DNA from: Enterobacter kobei
GTDB lineage: Bacteria > Pseudomonadota > Gammaproteobacteria > Enterobacterales > Enterobacteriaceae
Direction of reading: 5' to 3'
Assembly (NCBI RefSeq): GCF_018323985.1
Contig: NZ_AP024590.1
Span: 1-64,000 of the forward strand
DNA: 64,000 nucleotides
A model generated the notes under the pieces. That model did no database searches. It was given only the letters and a program-made list of their open reading frames with translations, and was not told the origin of the DNA. Below are positions 34,501-43,941 of this stretch, one piece after another. How positions within the stretch are numbered: position 1 is the first letter of the stretch; each line of letters begins with the position of its first letter. The translations under genes and the position numbers were made by a program.

Positions 34501-35832
34501 ATGAACGATAAAAACATCGTTCAGATGCCCGACGGGTATCTGAATAAAACCCCTCTGTTCCAGTTTATTTTGTTATCCTGCCTGTTCCCATTATGGGGAT
34601 GCGCTGCTGCGTTAAACGATATATTAATTACGCAGTTTAAAAGCGTATTTTCATTAAGTAATTTTGCCTCTGCCTTAGTGCAGAGCGCGTTTTACGGCGG
34701 GTATTTCTTAATTGCTATTCCGGCTTCGCTGGTGATTAAGAAAAGCAGCTATAAGATGGCGATTTTAATCGGCCTGACGTTGTATATCGTTGGCTGTACT
34801 TTATTCTTCCCGGCATCACACATGGCCACCTACACCATGTTCCTTGCCGCGATCTTCGCTATCGCCATTGGCTTAAGTTTCCTCGAAACTGCCGCCAATA
34901 CCTACAGCTCGATGCTCGGGCCAAAATCCCACGCTACCCTGCGCCTTAACGTCAGCCAGACATTTTATCCGGTGGGCGCGATAGCGGGCATTCTGCTCGG
35001 CAAATATCTGGTGTTTTCCGAGGGCGATAGCCTGGAAAAACAGATGGCGGGCATGAACGCCGCGCAGATGCATGACTTTAAGGTACTGATGTTGGAAAAC
35101 ACTCTCGAACCCTATAAGTACATGATCATGGTGCTGGTGGTGGTCATGGTGCTGTTTATGCTGACGCGTTTCCCGACCTGCAAAGTGGCGCAGACCACGC
35201 AACGCCAGCGCCCGTCGGCAATGGACACGCTGCGCTATCTGGCGGGTAACGCCCGCTTCCGTCGCGGCATCATCGCGCAGTTCCTTTATGTCGGTATGCA
35301 GGTCGCGGTATGGTCGTTCACCATCCGTCTGGCGCTGGAACTGGGCGACATTAACGAGCGCGATGCGTCTAACTTCATGGTCTACAGCTTCATCTGCTTC
35401 TTTATCGGTAAATTTGTCGCCAACCTGCTGATGACCCGTTTCAACCCGGAAAAAGTGCTGATCCTCTATTCCGTGATTGGTGCGCTCTTCCTGGCCTATG
35501 TCGCGCTCGCGCCAAACTTCACGGCGGTGTACGTGGCGGTCGCGGTGAGCATTCTGTTCGGACCGTGCTGGGCGACCATCTACGCCGGTACGCTGGACAC
35601 GGTGGATAACGAGCACACGGAAATGGCGGGTGCGGTGATCGTGATGGCGATTGTCGGCGCGGCAGTGGTCCCGGCGGTGCAGGGCTATGCGGCGGACCTG
35701 TTCCATTCGCTGCAACTCTCCTTCGTAGTTTCCATGCTGTGCTTTGTCTATGTCGGCATCTATTTCTGGCGTGAATCGAAAGTGGTTAATAAGGAGGCTC
35801 CTCATGGCAACGCGACTGACACTGTGGCGTGA
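34501..35832 (+). CDS. deoP: Deoxyribose permease DeoP (FucP-type MFS)
   Basis: DeoP is a 12-helix sugar:proton symporter of the fucose permease family (443 residues). Helix 1 contains LSCLFPLWGCAAALNDILI, where the Asn-Asp pair is typical of FucP. LSFLETAANTYSSMLGP at about 127-143 matches the FucP motif around the proton-carrying Glu. AAGGTAG precedes the ATG. The end overlaps deoX by 29 bases. It imports 2-deoxy-D-ribose by synteny with Salmonella deoP. Confidence 0.88.
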   Translation: MNDKNIVQMPDGYLNKTPLFQFILLSCLFPLWGCAAALNDILITQFKSVFSLSNFASALVQSAFYGGYFLIAIPASLVIKKSSYKMAILIGLTLYIVGCTLFFPASHMATYTMFLAAIFAIAIGLSFLETAANTYSSMLGPKSHATLRLNVSQTFYPVGAIAGILLGKYLVFSEGDSLEKQMAGMNAAQMHDFKVLMLENTLEPYKYMIMVLVVVMVLFMLTRFPTCKVAQTTQRQRPSAMDTLRYLAGNARFRRGIIAQFLYVGMQVAVWSFTIRLALELGDINERDASNFMVYSFICFFIGKFVANLLMTRFNPEKVLILYSVIGALFLAYVALAPNFTAVYVAVAVSILFGPCWATIYAGTLDTVDNEHTEMAGAVIVMAIVGAAVVPAVQGYAADLFHSLQLSFVVSMLCFVYVGIYFWRESKVVNKEAPHGNATDTVA

Positions 35833-36820
35833 GTTATTTACCGCGCAGCCTAAAACCCTGCTGGAAAACAGCGACTTTACGGTTACCGCTTTTCGTTACG
35901 CCAGCGGCGTGGAAGGGCTGAAGGTGGCGAACACGCGCGGGCATCTGGTGATCCTGCCGTGGCTGGGGCAGATGATCTGGGATGCGGAATTTGACGGTCA
36001 CGACCTGACCATGAAAAACATGTTCCGCCAGCCGAAACCGGCCAAAGAGATCGTCGACACCTATGGATGTTTCGCTTTCCACTCCGGGCTGCTGGCAAAC
36101 GGCTGCCCGTCGCCGGAGGATAATCACCCGCTGCACGGGGAAATGGCCTGCGCGGCGATGGACGATGCGTGGCTGGAGCTGGACGGTGAGGCGTTACGTG
36201 TCGGCGGGCGCTACGAATATGTGATGGGCTTCGGGCATCACTACGTGGCGCAACCGTCGGTCACATTGCATAGCGCCAGTGCGCTGTTCGATATCAATAT
36301 GGCGGTGACCAATCTGGCGTCGGTGGCAATGCCGTTACAGTACATGTGCCATATGAATTATGCGTATGTGCCGCAGGCGGCGTTCAGCCAGAATTTGCCG
36401 GATGAGGCGCTGGCACTGCGGGCATCTGTTCCGGCTCACGTGAAGCCCACCGAACAGTGGCTGGCATTTAACGAACGTATCAGACAGGGCGAAACCACGG
36501 TGACTACCCTGAGCGAGCCGCAGTTTTACGATCCGGAAATCGTCTTCTTTGCCGATAAACTCGATCGTTACACGGCGATGCCGGAATTCAGTATGACCGC
36601 GCCGGACGGCACCACTTTTATCACCCGTTTTTCCAGCGCCGAGTTCAACTATGTCACGCGCTGGATTTTATATAACGGCGATCAGCAAGTGGCGGCCTTT
36701 GCCCTGCCGGCAACCTGTCGCCCCGAAGGATACCTTGCGGCAGAGCGTAACGGCAGCTTGCTGATGCTGGCACCGCAGGAAACCCGACGTTTCACCGTTA
36801 CCACCGGCATAACGGCATAA
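35804..36820 (+). CDS. deoX: DUF4432 aldose-epimerase-like protein DeoX
   Basis: DeoX is a galactose-mutarotase-like protein of the DUF4432 family, with no proven reaction. The ATG at 35804, preceded by AAGGAGG, gives MATRLTLWRELF and 338 residues. The fold is expected to be a beta-sandwich; HLVILPWLGQMIWDAEFDGHDL and HPLHGEMACAAMD hold conserved Trp and His residues of the family. An epimerase or mutarotase role on deoxyribose is a reasonable inference. It is the last gene of the cluster and overlaps deoP by 29 bases. Confidence 0.85.
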   Translation: MATRLTLWRELFTAQPKTLLENSDFTVTAFRYASGVEGLKVANTRGHLVILPWLGQMIWDAEFDGHDLTMKNMFRQPKPAKEIVDTYGCFAFHSGLLANGCPSPEDNHPLHGEMACAAMDDAWLELDGEALRVGGRYEYVMGFGHHYVAQPSVTLHSASALFDINMAVTNLASVAMPLQYMCHMNYAYVPQAAFSQNLPDEALALRASVPAHVKPTEQWLAFNERIRQGETTVTTLSEPQFYDPEIVFFADKLDRYTAMPEFSMTAPDGTTFITRFSSAEFNYVTRWILYNGDQQVAAFALPATCRPEGYLAAERNGSLLMLAPQETRRFTVTTGITA

Positions 36821-36885
36821 ACTGAGGCTGTACGTCGCCGCGTTTACCCTTATGATAAGCGCTCGCAAAAGGTGCTGGAGCTTTC

Positions 36886-37338
36886 ATGATTTGGTTAACG
36901 CTGGCGACGCTGGTCGTCGTGTTTGTAGTGGGGTTTCGGGTATTAACCTCCGACTCTCGCCGGGCGGTGCGCCGCCTGAATGAACGCCTCGGCATCACGC
37001 CGGTGCCGGTGGAGTCGATGCTGGATCAAATGGGGAAAACCGCAGGCGCGGAGTACATTCAGTATCTGGCGCGCCCGGATGAAGCGCATCTGCAAAATGC
37101 CGCGCAGGTGCTGCTGGTGTGGCAGGCATGTATTGTCGATGCCAGCGAGCAAAACCTCCAGTACTGGCACCGCCTGCTGAAAAAATCCCGCCTTGCCGCT
37201 CCGCTGACCGACGCCCAGGTGCGTCAGGCGCTCGGCTTCCTGCGCGAGCTGGAGCCGGACGTGGCGGAAATTAATAATTTCCAGATGCGCTACAACGCAC
37301 TCTTTATGCCGGACGACGGCGTGCACTGGCTGCACTGA
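36886..37338 (+). CDS. yicN: Uncharacterised protein YicN (DUF1198)
   Basis: YicN is a 150-residue DUF1198 protein with one N-terminal membrane anchor (MIWLTLATLVVVFVVGFRVL) and a cytoplasmic helical domain. Length equals E. coli YicN. AGCTTTC precedes the ATG with only a weak ribosome-binding site (GGAG eight bases up). Function unknown. It marks the return to the conserved yicN-nepI backbone after deoX. Confidence 0.9.
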   Translation: MIWLTLATLVVVFVVGFRVLTSDSRRAVRRLNERLGITPVPVESMLDQMGKTAGAEYIQYLARPDEAHLQNAAQVLLVWQACIVDASEQNLQYWHRLLKKSRLAAPLTDAQVRQALGFLRELEPDVAEINNFQMRYNALFMPDDGVHWLH

Positions 37339-37355
37339 TTTTCCCCTCACCCCGA

Positions 37356-37376
37356 CCCTCTCCCGTGGGGAGAGGG
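37356..37376. repeat. CCCTCTCCC/GGGAGAGGG intergenic hairpin
   Basis: CCCTCTCCC, three-base loop, GGGAGAGGG, followed by AAAACCC. The same arms recur at 61937-61958. The preceding CCCCTCACCCCGA is part of this common enterobacterial intergenic hairpin. It may end yicN transcription. Confidence 0.75.
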
Positions 37377-37477
37377 AAAACCCTGAATCCGCACTAAAGT
37401 TGCTAAAACGTTAAATACGTCACACTCAGAATGTTACACTGCGCAACTTTCTCGCCAATACCGACGCAGGGGACGAC

Positions 37478-38653
37478 ATGAGTGAGCATAAAGAAGGACA
37501 GCAGCGACCAAACTGGTCGGCAGTGTTTGCCGTCGCGTTTTGCGTGGCCTGCTTAATTACGGTGGAGTTTCTGCCGGTCAGCCTGTTAACGCCGATGGCG
37601 CAGGATCTGGGCATTTCCGAAGGCGTGGCCGGGCAATCCGTCACGGTGACGGCATTTGTCGCCATGTTTGCCAGCCTGTTTATTACCCAGACCATCCGCA
37701 CTATCGATAGGCGCTACGTGGTGATTCTGTTCTCCGTGCTGCTGACCCTCTCGTGTCTGCTGGTCTCTTTTGCCAATAACTTCAGGCTGATGCTGGTGGG
37801 CCGCGCCTGTCTGGGGCTGGCGCTCGGCGGCTTCTGGGCGATGTCCGCCTCGTTGACCATGCGACTGGTGCCGGCGCGTACTGTGCCGAAAGCGCTGTCG
37901 GTGATTTTCGGCGCGGTGTCTATTGCGCTGGTGATCGCCGCACCACTGGGCAGCTTCCTCGGCGGGATTATCGGCTGGCGCAACGTGTTTAACGCTGCCG
38001 CCGTGATGGGCGTCATCTGCACAGTCTGGGTCTGGAAAGCGCTGCCGTCGCTGCCGGGCGAACCGATGCAGCACAAACAGGACATGTTCGGCATTCTGAA
38101 ACGTCCTGGCGTGTTCGCGGGCATGTGCGCCATTTTCATGGCGTTTGCCGGGCAGTTCGCCTTCTTTACCTACATCCGCCCGGTGTACATGAGCATGGCC
38201 GGGTTCGATGTGGACGGCCTGACGTTAGTACTGCTGAGCTTCGGCATCGCCAGTTTTGTCGGCACCTCCATGTCATCGCTGTTCCTGAAAAAATCGCTGA
38301 AACTGGCGCTGACCTGCGCGCCGCTGGTGCTGGCGGTCAGTGCGCTGGTGCTGATGCTGTGGGGCAGTAATAAGATCGTGGCCGCCGCCATTGCGATGGT
38401 GTGGGGCTTAGGCTTTGCGCTGGTGCCGGTGGGCTGGTCGACGTGGATCACCCGCTCGCTTTCCGATCAGGCAGAAAAAGCCGGATCACTTCAGGTGGCG
38501 GTGATCCAGCTTGCCAATACCTGTGGCGCTGCTGTCGGCGGTTATGCTCTCGATAACCTCGGCCTGCTCTCGCCGCTGGTTATCTCCGGTAGCCTGATGC
38601 TGCTAACGGCGCTACTGGTGGCCGCGAAAGTTCGCGTAAAAGAAGTGCATTGA
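37478..38653 (+). CDS. nepI: Purine ribonucleoside efflux pump NepI
   Basis: NepI (YicM) is a DHA1-type MFS proton antiporter that exports inosine, guanosine and 6-mercaptopurine. The 391 residues carry 12 helices. RACLGLALGGFWAMSASLTMRL at about 110-131 and VIFGAVSIALVIAAPLGSFLGG at about 144-165 (motif C) match E. coli NepI. Its N-terminus is about five residues shorter than in E. coli. A BIME follows. Confidence 0.94.
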   Translation: MSEHKEGQQRPNWSAVFAVAFCVACLITVEFLPVSLLTPMAQDLGISEGVAGQSVTVTAFVAMFASLFITQTIRTIDRRYVVILFSVLLTLSCLLVSFANNFRLMLVGRACLGLALGGFWAMSASLTMRLVPARTVPKALSVIFGAVSIALVIAAPLGSFLGGIIGWRNVFNAAAVMGVICTVWVWKALPSLPGEPMQHKQDMFGILKRPGVFAGMCAIFMAFAGQFAFFTYIRPVYMSMAGFDVDGLTLVLLSFGIASFVGTSMSSLFLKKSLKLALTCAPLVLAVSALVLMLWGSNKIVAAAIAMVWGLGFALVPVGWSTWITRSLSDQAEKAGSLQVAVIQLANTCGAAVGGYALDNLGLLSPLVISGSLMLLTALLVAAKVRVKEVH

Positions 38654-38670
38654 GGGTTAACTGTCAGTAT

Positions 38671-38739
38671 GCCGGGTGATGGCTTGCGCCTTACCCGGCT
38701 TTTACATGTGTAGGCCCGGCAAGCCTGCGCCGCCGGGCA
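38671..38739. repeat. REP/BIME element after nepI
   Basis: GCCGGGTGATGGCTTGCGCC followed by TTACCCGGC, and then TAGGCCCGGCAAGCCTGCGC followed by CGCCGGGC. Two opposed REP units lie between the convergent nepI and porin genes. Confidence 0.85.
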
Positions 38740-38746
38740 ACTCGTA

Positions 38747-40126
38747 TCAGAACCACGCTTCCCACATCGCGCCAACGTTGAACGAATCCAGCGTTTCATC
38801 ATCGGTATTGTTGATACGCGCGGTGCGTTCGTTATCCACCTTGCCGCCGGTCACGTAGAAACGCAGCATCGGACGGAACTCCGGTCCCATGTCGATGGAG
38901 ATGTTCTGCGACAGCGTGGCTTTCCAGCCGTGGTTATCCCCGCCTTTGTCGAAATCAACTTTCTGCCAGCCCAGTTCCAGCCAGGTAGAATGCACCTGGT
39001 TCCACCAGTACATCGGACGCACAATGGCGTTGTAGTTGCGGCGATCGTCGATGTTGTTCGCATCGTTCGAATAGTCGTGGTATGCCAACAGGTATTCGAC
39101 CTGTGCCTGTTGGGTAAACTTGTAGTTACCTTCAAAGCTGGCGTAGATCGCCGTCAGCTCGTCCGTTTTGTTGTAGACGCTGTTATCTGAGTTATCGGAG
39201 TAGCGGGCGATCACTTTATTCACGCCGCTGTCGCCGGTATGGCTCAGCACCACGCCACCCTGCCAGGCTTTCAGGCGCTCATCGCTGTCCACGGCTTTCG
39301 AGTCAAAGCCATAGTTGGCGTACAGCTCCACGTCGATCGGACCGGCTTTGATGCCGTGAATTTTCGAGGTCACCGCATAGTTGCCTTTATCGCCGGTGCC
39401 GGCACCGCCGGTACAGGTGATGCGTGACGGGTTACCTTCGTCATTCATCACTTCCGGGCTACAGGATTCCACTGCCGCCACGGTTGCCACGTCAAACTGC
39501 ACGCCGCCGATGTCGAAGTTTTTGATCCCCGCGCCCTGGCCGTCATGGTTCATCCAGAAGTAGTCGTTGATGCCCTGTTGTGGGCGCTGGTGGAAGTCAC
39601 GACCCGCCCAGATATAGGCATTCGGGTTGGATTCCAGAATGTTGGTCACCCCGGCGTAGGCTTTTTTCAGGTTCACCTCGTCGCCCCAGTGGTCGATCAT
39701 CACGTTGATGTCCCAGATCGCGCCGTTCGAGCCTTTAAAGGCTTTGGAAAGCTGGAATTCGCCGCCGTTGCCTTCGTTGCCGAGACGACCAATCGCCGAG
39801 GAACCGTTATAGGAGCCATCGACGCCGACAAATTTCTGATCGCCGCTCTGGAACTGCGCGCCGTAACGCGCATAGCCGGTAAATTTCACGCCGAACGGGA
39901 TCGCCATATCCGGGGTCTGCGCCGGGCTTTGCGGTTCGGTAATGACATCGGCTTTCTTCGCAATGGCCGCGTCCATTTTGGCCTGACGTTCTGCCAGGGC
40001 TTTATCCACCGCTTTTGCCACGATGGCGTCGATCTGTTCCTGCGTAAATTCTTGTGCGACTACGTTTCCTGAGCAAAGCGCAGCCATGACCGCCAGTGCC
40101 ACTGGAAGTTTTTTATTTAATTTCAT
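38747..40126 (-). CDS. LamB-type carbohydrate porin (BglH/ScrY-like)
   Basis: An outer-membrane sugar porin of 459 residues. Signal peptide MKLNKKLPVALAVMAALCSGNVVA. A coiled-coil-like extension (about 25-65, EFTQEQIDAIVAKAVDKAL) precedes the barrel, as in ScrY and BglH. The barrel starts FGVKFTGYARYGAQF and ends with Phe (NVGAMWEAWF), the normal outer-membrane signature. A Cys pair (about residues 218 and 230) could form a loop disulphide. It is the last gene of the beta-glucoside PTS cluster, with a gap of 150 bases, and should admit aryl- or oligo-beta-glucosides. Confidence 0.9.
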   Translation of the reverse strand: MKLNKKLPVALAVMAALCSGNVVAQEFTQEQIDAIVAKAVDKALAERQAKMDAAIAKKADVITEPQSPAQTPDMAIPFGVKFTGYARYGAQFQSGDQKFVGVDGSYNGSSAIGRLGNEGNGGEFQLSKAFKGSNGAIWDINVMIDHWGDEVNLKKAYAGVTNILESNPNAYIWAGRDFHQRPQQGINDYFWMNHDGQGAGIKNFDIGGVQFDVATVAAVESCSPEVMNDEGNPSRITCTGGAGTGDKGNYAVTSKIHGIKAGPIDVELYANYGFDSKAVDSDERLKAWQGGVVLSHTGDSGVNKVIARYSDNSDNSVYNKTDELTAIYASFEGNYKFTQQAQVEYLLAYHDYSNDANNIDDRRNYNAIVRPMYWWNQVHSTWLELGWQKVDFDKGGDNHGWKATLSQNISIDMGPEFRPMLRFYVTGGKVDNERTARINNTDDETLDSFNVGAMWEAWF

Positions 40127-40276
40127 GTTTGTCTCAATGTAGTAAATTATTTTCAGACAATAATCATCCCGCCCGTATTGAACGGAATAATTGTGCTATC
40201 ACCATGTCATATTATTTGAGGGTACAGATGTATTAAAATATTCTCGTAACGATTTCTCCGTTATCTGATAAATAAA

Positions 40277-40579
40277 TTAACGTTGATAAAGCTGGACGAT
40301 TTCTTCCGATAATTCACGAGCCAGTAATGAGGTCATTAAATGGTCCTGGGCATGAACCATAATTAATGTCATCGGCTGGCGGGCTTCGCCTGCATCCTGC
40401 TCAATCAGTTTGGTCTGCATATGGTGCGCCTGGCGCGAATAGCCGTCGGCCTCACGCAGCAGGCTTTTGGCTTCGTCGATGTTGCCCGCGCGCGCAGCAC
40501 GCAGGGCTTCAAAGCACAGGCTACGGGACTGCCCGGCATTGACGATAATTTCCATTACCGCTTCTTCTAATTCGATCAT
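40277..40579 (-). CDS. PTS lactose/cellobiose-family EIIA subunit
   Basis: A 100-residue EIIA of the Lac/Chb family, an all-helical trimer that passes phosphate from HPr to EIIB. The phosphorylated His is residue 76 in VHAQDHLMTSLL. It overlaps the GH1 gene by four bases. The separate IIA, IIB and IIC chains place the transporter in the N,N-diacetylchitobiose/cellobiose group. Confidence 0.92.
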   Translation of the reverse strand: MIELEEAVMEIIVNAGQSRSLCFEALRAARAGNIDEAKSLLREADGYSRQAHHMQTKLIEQDAGEARQPMTLIMVHAQDHLMTSLLARELSEEIVQLYQR

Positions 40580-41973
40580 GATAAAGACTCTTCGTTAAAA
40601 CCATTGTTGGCTGAGGTGGCGGCAAACCATTCCCCGCTTTTTTTGACGGTACGCGTCTGGGTTTTCAGATCCAGCTGGACAAAACCGTAGCGGTTTTTAT
40701 AGCCGTTACACCAGGACCAGTTATCAATAAAGGTCCACATGTGATAACCGAGGCAATTACAGCCTTCGCTGATCCCTTTATGCAGCCACTTCAAATGCCC
40801 GGATACAAATTCAATGCGGTAATCGTCATTAATTTTGCCATCTGCAACAAAGCGCTGTTCATTTTCCACGCCCATGCCGTTTTCAGAAATAAAGCAGCGT
40901 GGATTACCATAGTTGACGCGTAAATTGGTCAGAATATCGTAAATACCCGGCTCGTAAATTTCCCAGCCGCGATATGGATTCATTTTCCGGCCTGGCATCT
41001 CGTAATAATCAAACAACCACTCCGGCATAAACGGCGACTGCGGGTTGACGGCATTTTCGCGGCATTTCACGCGACGTGGCTGGTAATAGTTGATGCCCAG
41101 CAGGTCGATTTTTCCTTCGGCGATCAGCGCACCGTCTTCCGGAGTGCAGGCGGGCAGCTGATCGTACTCTTTCAGCAGCGACACCAGATCGGGCGGATAT
41201 TCACCTTTCAGCACCGGATCGAGGAAGCTGCGGTTAAACAGCAGATCGGCATGGTGCGCTGCGGTGACATCCGCCGGATGCTGTGAACGCGGGTACGACG
41301 GCGTCAGGTTCAGCACGATACCAATTTCCCCGGCATAGTGGCCCGCGCGGAACGCCCGCACCGCCGACGCATGGGCCAGCACGGTGTTATAGGCCACGGT
41401 GGCCGCGCGTTTGAAATCCACCACGTTCGGGTAATGGAAGTCATACAGATAACCGCCTTCCACCGGCACAATCGGCTCGTTGAAGGTAAACCAGTGCATC
41501 ACGCGATCGCCGAACAGCTCAAAGCACACCTGCGCGTAACGGCTGAACGCCTCGACCACCTCGCGGTTTTCCCAGCCGCCTTTCTCCTGCATCACCATCG
41601 GCATATCGAAGTGGAAGAGGGTAATAAACGGCGCGATCCCCTGCGCCAGCAGCTCGTCGATGACATTGTTGTAAAACGCGACCGCCTGCGGATTCACCTC
41701 ACCGGTTCCGTCCGGGATCAGCCGTGACCAGCTGATCGAGGTGCGGAAGCTGTTATGGTTCAGCTGTTTCATCAGCGCGATATCCTCGCGCCAGTGCTGA
41801 TAAAACGTCGAGGTATCAGCAGGCCCTACCTGCTGATGAAAGCGCCACGGTTGGCTGGCGTACCAGTGATCCCATGTTGTTGCGCTTTTACCGCCGTGCT
41901 GGCTTTCCCCTTCGGTTTGCAGCGCCGAACTCGCGCTGCCCCACCAAAAATGCGCGGGAAATGCGTATTTCAT
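40576..41973 (-). CDS. 6-phospho-beta-glucosidase (GH1)
   Basis: The GH1 enzyme hydrolyses 6-phospho-beta-glucosides delivered by the neighbouring PTS. I chose the ATG at 41973 (MKYAFPAHFWWGSASSALQT, 465 residues) because AAGGAG lies nine bases before it; an ATG 21 bases upstream is in frame. Acid/base Glu is about residue 166 in FTFNEPIV and the nucleophile is about 364 in FISENGMG. The TIM barrel spans the whole protein. Substrate range (cellobiose, salicin or arbutin phosphates) cannot be told from sequence. Confidence 0.93.
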   Translation of the reverse strand: MKYAFPAHFWWGSASSALQTEGESQHGGKSATTWDHWYASQPWRFHQQVGPADTSTFYQHWREDIALMKQLNHNSFRTSISWSRLIPDGTGEVNPQAVAFYNNVIDELLAQGIAPFITLFHFDMPMVMQEKGGWENREVVEAFSRYAQVCFELFGDRVMHWFTFNEPIVPVEGGYLYDFHYPNVVDFKRAATVAYNTVLAHASAVRAFRAGHYAGEIGIVLNLTPSYPRSQHPADVTAAHHADLLFNRSFLDPVLKGEYPPDLVSLLKEYDQLPACTPEDGALIAEGKIDLLGINYYQPRRVKCRENAVNPQSPFMPEWLFDYYEMPGRKMNPYRGWEIYEPGIYDILTNLRVNYGNPRCFISENGMGVENEQRFVADGKINDDYRIEFVSGHLKWLHKGISEGCNCLGYHMWTFIDNWSWCNGYKNRYGFVQLDLKTQTRTVKKSGEWFAATSANNGFNEESLS

Positions 41974-41993
41974 CTCAACCTTCTCCTTATTCA

Positions 41994-43319
41994 TTACGGG
42001 CTGACCGTTTCCGCCAGCGGACTGGTGGCCTGCGCTTTCTGCTCTTCGGTTTTCATCAGCGAGCGCTCATAAGCACGCAGGAACGGCAGGTACATCAGCG
42101 CCGACATCACCATACAGACGAGGCACATCACTACCGGACTCAGCGCCCAGTTCGCCGCCCAGGAGGCGCCAATCGGTGCCGGCGTAGTCCATGGCGTCAG
42201 GGAGACGACCTGCGCCAGCCAGCCGAGACGGGTTGCGCCATACGCAAGGCAAGCGTTAATCATCGGCACGAAGACGAACGGGATGAACAGCATCGGGTTC
42301 ATGATGATTGGCGCACCGAACAGGATCGGTTCGTTAATATTAAAGAAGCTCGGCACGATGCCCATTTTGCCGATAGTCCGCAGGTGCGTGGCACGGCTGC
42401 GCAGCAGCAGGAACGCCAGCGGTAAGGTGGAGCCTACGCCGCCAATCAGCAGATAGTGATCCCAGAAGCCCTGCAGATAAACGTGCGGCAGTGCAGCACC
42501 CGCGGCCAGTGCGGCCTGGTTGGCGGAGAGATTTGCCATCCAGAACGGGTTCATGATGCCGGTGACAATCAGCGAACCGTGGATACCGGCGAACCAGAAG
42601 ATCTGGCACAGCAGGACCGACAGCAGAATGGCCGGCAGAGAATCCGACGCGGACACCAGCGGCTCCAGCAGGTGCATAATCGCCTGCGGCAGGATCATGC
42701 CGGTCTGCGCTTCAATAAACAGGTTCAGCGGATGCAGGGTGGCGATCACCACCAGCACCGGAATGAGGATCTCAAACGAGCGCGCCACGCCGGTCGGCAC
42801 TTCCTTCGGCAGACGAATGGTAATGTTGTTCTGCTTCAGCCACGCATACATGCGGGTGGAGTAAATCGCGGTGATCAGCGCGGTGAAAATCCCCTGACCG
42901 GACAGGTACTGGGTGGAGATTTTGCCGTCGGCATAGGGTGCTGCGACCAGTAAAAACGCCATAAAGGCCAGCAGACCCGACATCACCGGATCGAGATTAA
43001 ACTGCCGCCCAAGGCTGGCACCGATCCCGACGGAGATAAAGAACGTCATCACGCCCATGCTGAGGTTAAACGGCAACATCAGTTGTTCGCGGTAGGTCTG
43101 GGAAAAATCCAGCCAGCCACGGGCAAAGCTGTTAGTGGTATCGGCGGAGAATGGCGGGAAGATAAACACCAGCATAAACGAACCGATGATCATGAACGGC
43201 AGCGCGGCGGTAAAGCCATCACGAATGGCGATAACGTACTTCTGCTGCCCCAGTTTGCCCGCCAGCGGGGTAATGGATTGTTCAATGACGGCAACCATTG
43301 ACTGATATAACGAACTCAT
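41994..43319 (-). CDS. PTS cellobiose-family EIIC permease
   Basis: A 441-residue inner-membrane EIIC of the Lac/Chb family with about ten helices. Recognisable segments are IRDGFTAALPFMIIGSFMLVFIFPP near the N-terminus, HGSLIVTGIMNPFWM in the middle and NINEPILFGAPIIMNPMLFIPF, which holds the conserved NEP sugar-binding Glu. The start is 13 bases after the EIIB stop. The C-terminal end lies 20 bases before the GH1 start, which uses a site inside the spacer. Confidence 0.93.
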   Translation of the reverse strand: MSSLYQSMVAVIEQSITPLAGKLGQQKYVIAIRDGFTAALPFMIIGSFMLVFIFPPFSADTTNSFARGWLDFSQTYREQLMLPFNLSMGVMTFFISVGIGASLGRQFNLDPVMSGLLAFMAFLLVAAPYADGKISTQYLSGQGIFTALITAIYSTRMYAWLKQNNITIRLPKEVPTGVARSFEILIPVLVVIATLHPLNLFIEAQTGMILPQAIMHLLEPLVSASDSLPAILLSVLLCQIFWFAGIHGSLIVTGIMNPFWMANLSANQAALAAGAALPHVYLQGFWDHYLLIGGVGSTLPLAFLLLRSRATHLRTIGKMGIVPSFFNINEPILFGAPIIMNPMLFIPFVFVPMINACLAYGATRLGWLAQVVSLTPWTTPAPIGASWAANWALSPVVMCLVCMVMSALMYLPFLRAYERSLMKTEEQKAQATSPLAETVSP

Positions 43320-43331
43320 AGGAACACCTTT

Positions 43332-43646
43332 TTAGTGCGCCGCCTCGATGAGCGACAGAGCATAGTCCAGTACCTTATCACCGCGCTGCATACCGTAATC
43401 CATCGGGTTGATGGGCTGAACGGGAATGCCGCAGGTGGCAGCCTTTTCGGAAAGCGTATTTAACATATATTTTACTTGTGGGCCGAGTAACACCACCTGG
43501 TAGCGCGAGAACTGCGTATCAAATTCCGCCACGCCGTAGGCATCAATCTCCACCGGCAAACCCCGGGTTTGCGCTTCTTCGACCATTTTCCTGACCAGCA
43601 GACTTGTGGACATGCCCGCGGAACAACACAGCATGATCTTGACCAT
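43332..43646 (-). CDS. PTS cellobiose-family EIIB subunit
   Basis: A 104-residue EIIB. MVKIMLCCSAGMSTSLLVRK holds the phosphorylated Cys at residue 7 or 8 of the loop CCSAGMSTS. I chose the ATG at 43646, with GAGG 11 bases upstream. It is the first gene of the minus-strand operon IIB-IIC-GH1-IIA-porin. The promoter must lie in the operator-bearing gap before the LacI-type gene. Confidence 0.92.
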   Translation of the reverse strand: MVKIMLCCSAGMSTSLLVRKMVEEAQTRGLPVEIDAYGVAEFDTQFSRYQVVLLGPQVKYMLNTLSEKAATCGIPVQPINPMDYGMQRGDKVLDYALSLIEAAH

Positions 43647-43701
43647 CGACAACCATCCTCAAAATGTTAAAAGTTATTGCGGGGCTGATTGGATAACAAA
43701 C

Positions 43702-43843
43702 GGAAACCGGTTTCCATTTTTTCAAGGATGAAATGTGAGGCCCGTCAATCTCTGTGATTTATAAGCTTTCTTTATTAGCGCTGCATCACAGATTTTACGG
43801 CTATTCTGATAGCAAGAAAGCGTGTTTGGAAAATCGGTTTCCA
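43702..43843. promoter_or_regulatory. LacI-type operators between EIIB and the regulator gene
   Basis: GGAAACCGGTTTCC at 43702-43715 is a perfect 14-bp palindrome with the central CG typical of LacI-family operators. A second site, TGGAAAATCGGTTTCCA, lies at 43827-43843, and a half-site ATGGAAAGCGGT follows at about 43849. The first lies upstream of EIIB, the second upstream of the regulator, so one protein could control both, possibly by looping over about 127 bases. Confidence 0.8.
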
Positions 43844-43941
43844 TGAAAAATGGAAAGCGGTTATACTGCAACTGGCGATATTATGAGCCATTGTACGATT
43901 TGGAATTTTTTGGCCCTCGCCGGGCCTCCCAGGGGATAAAG

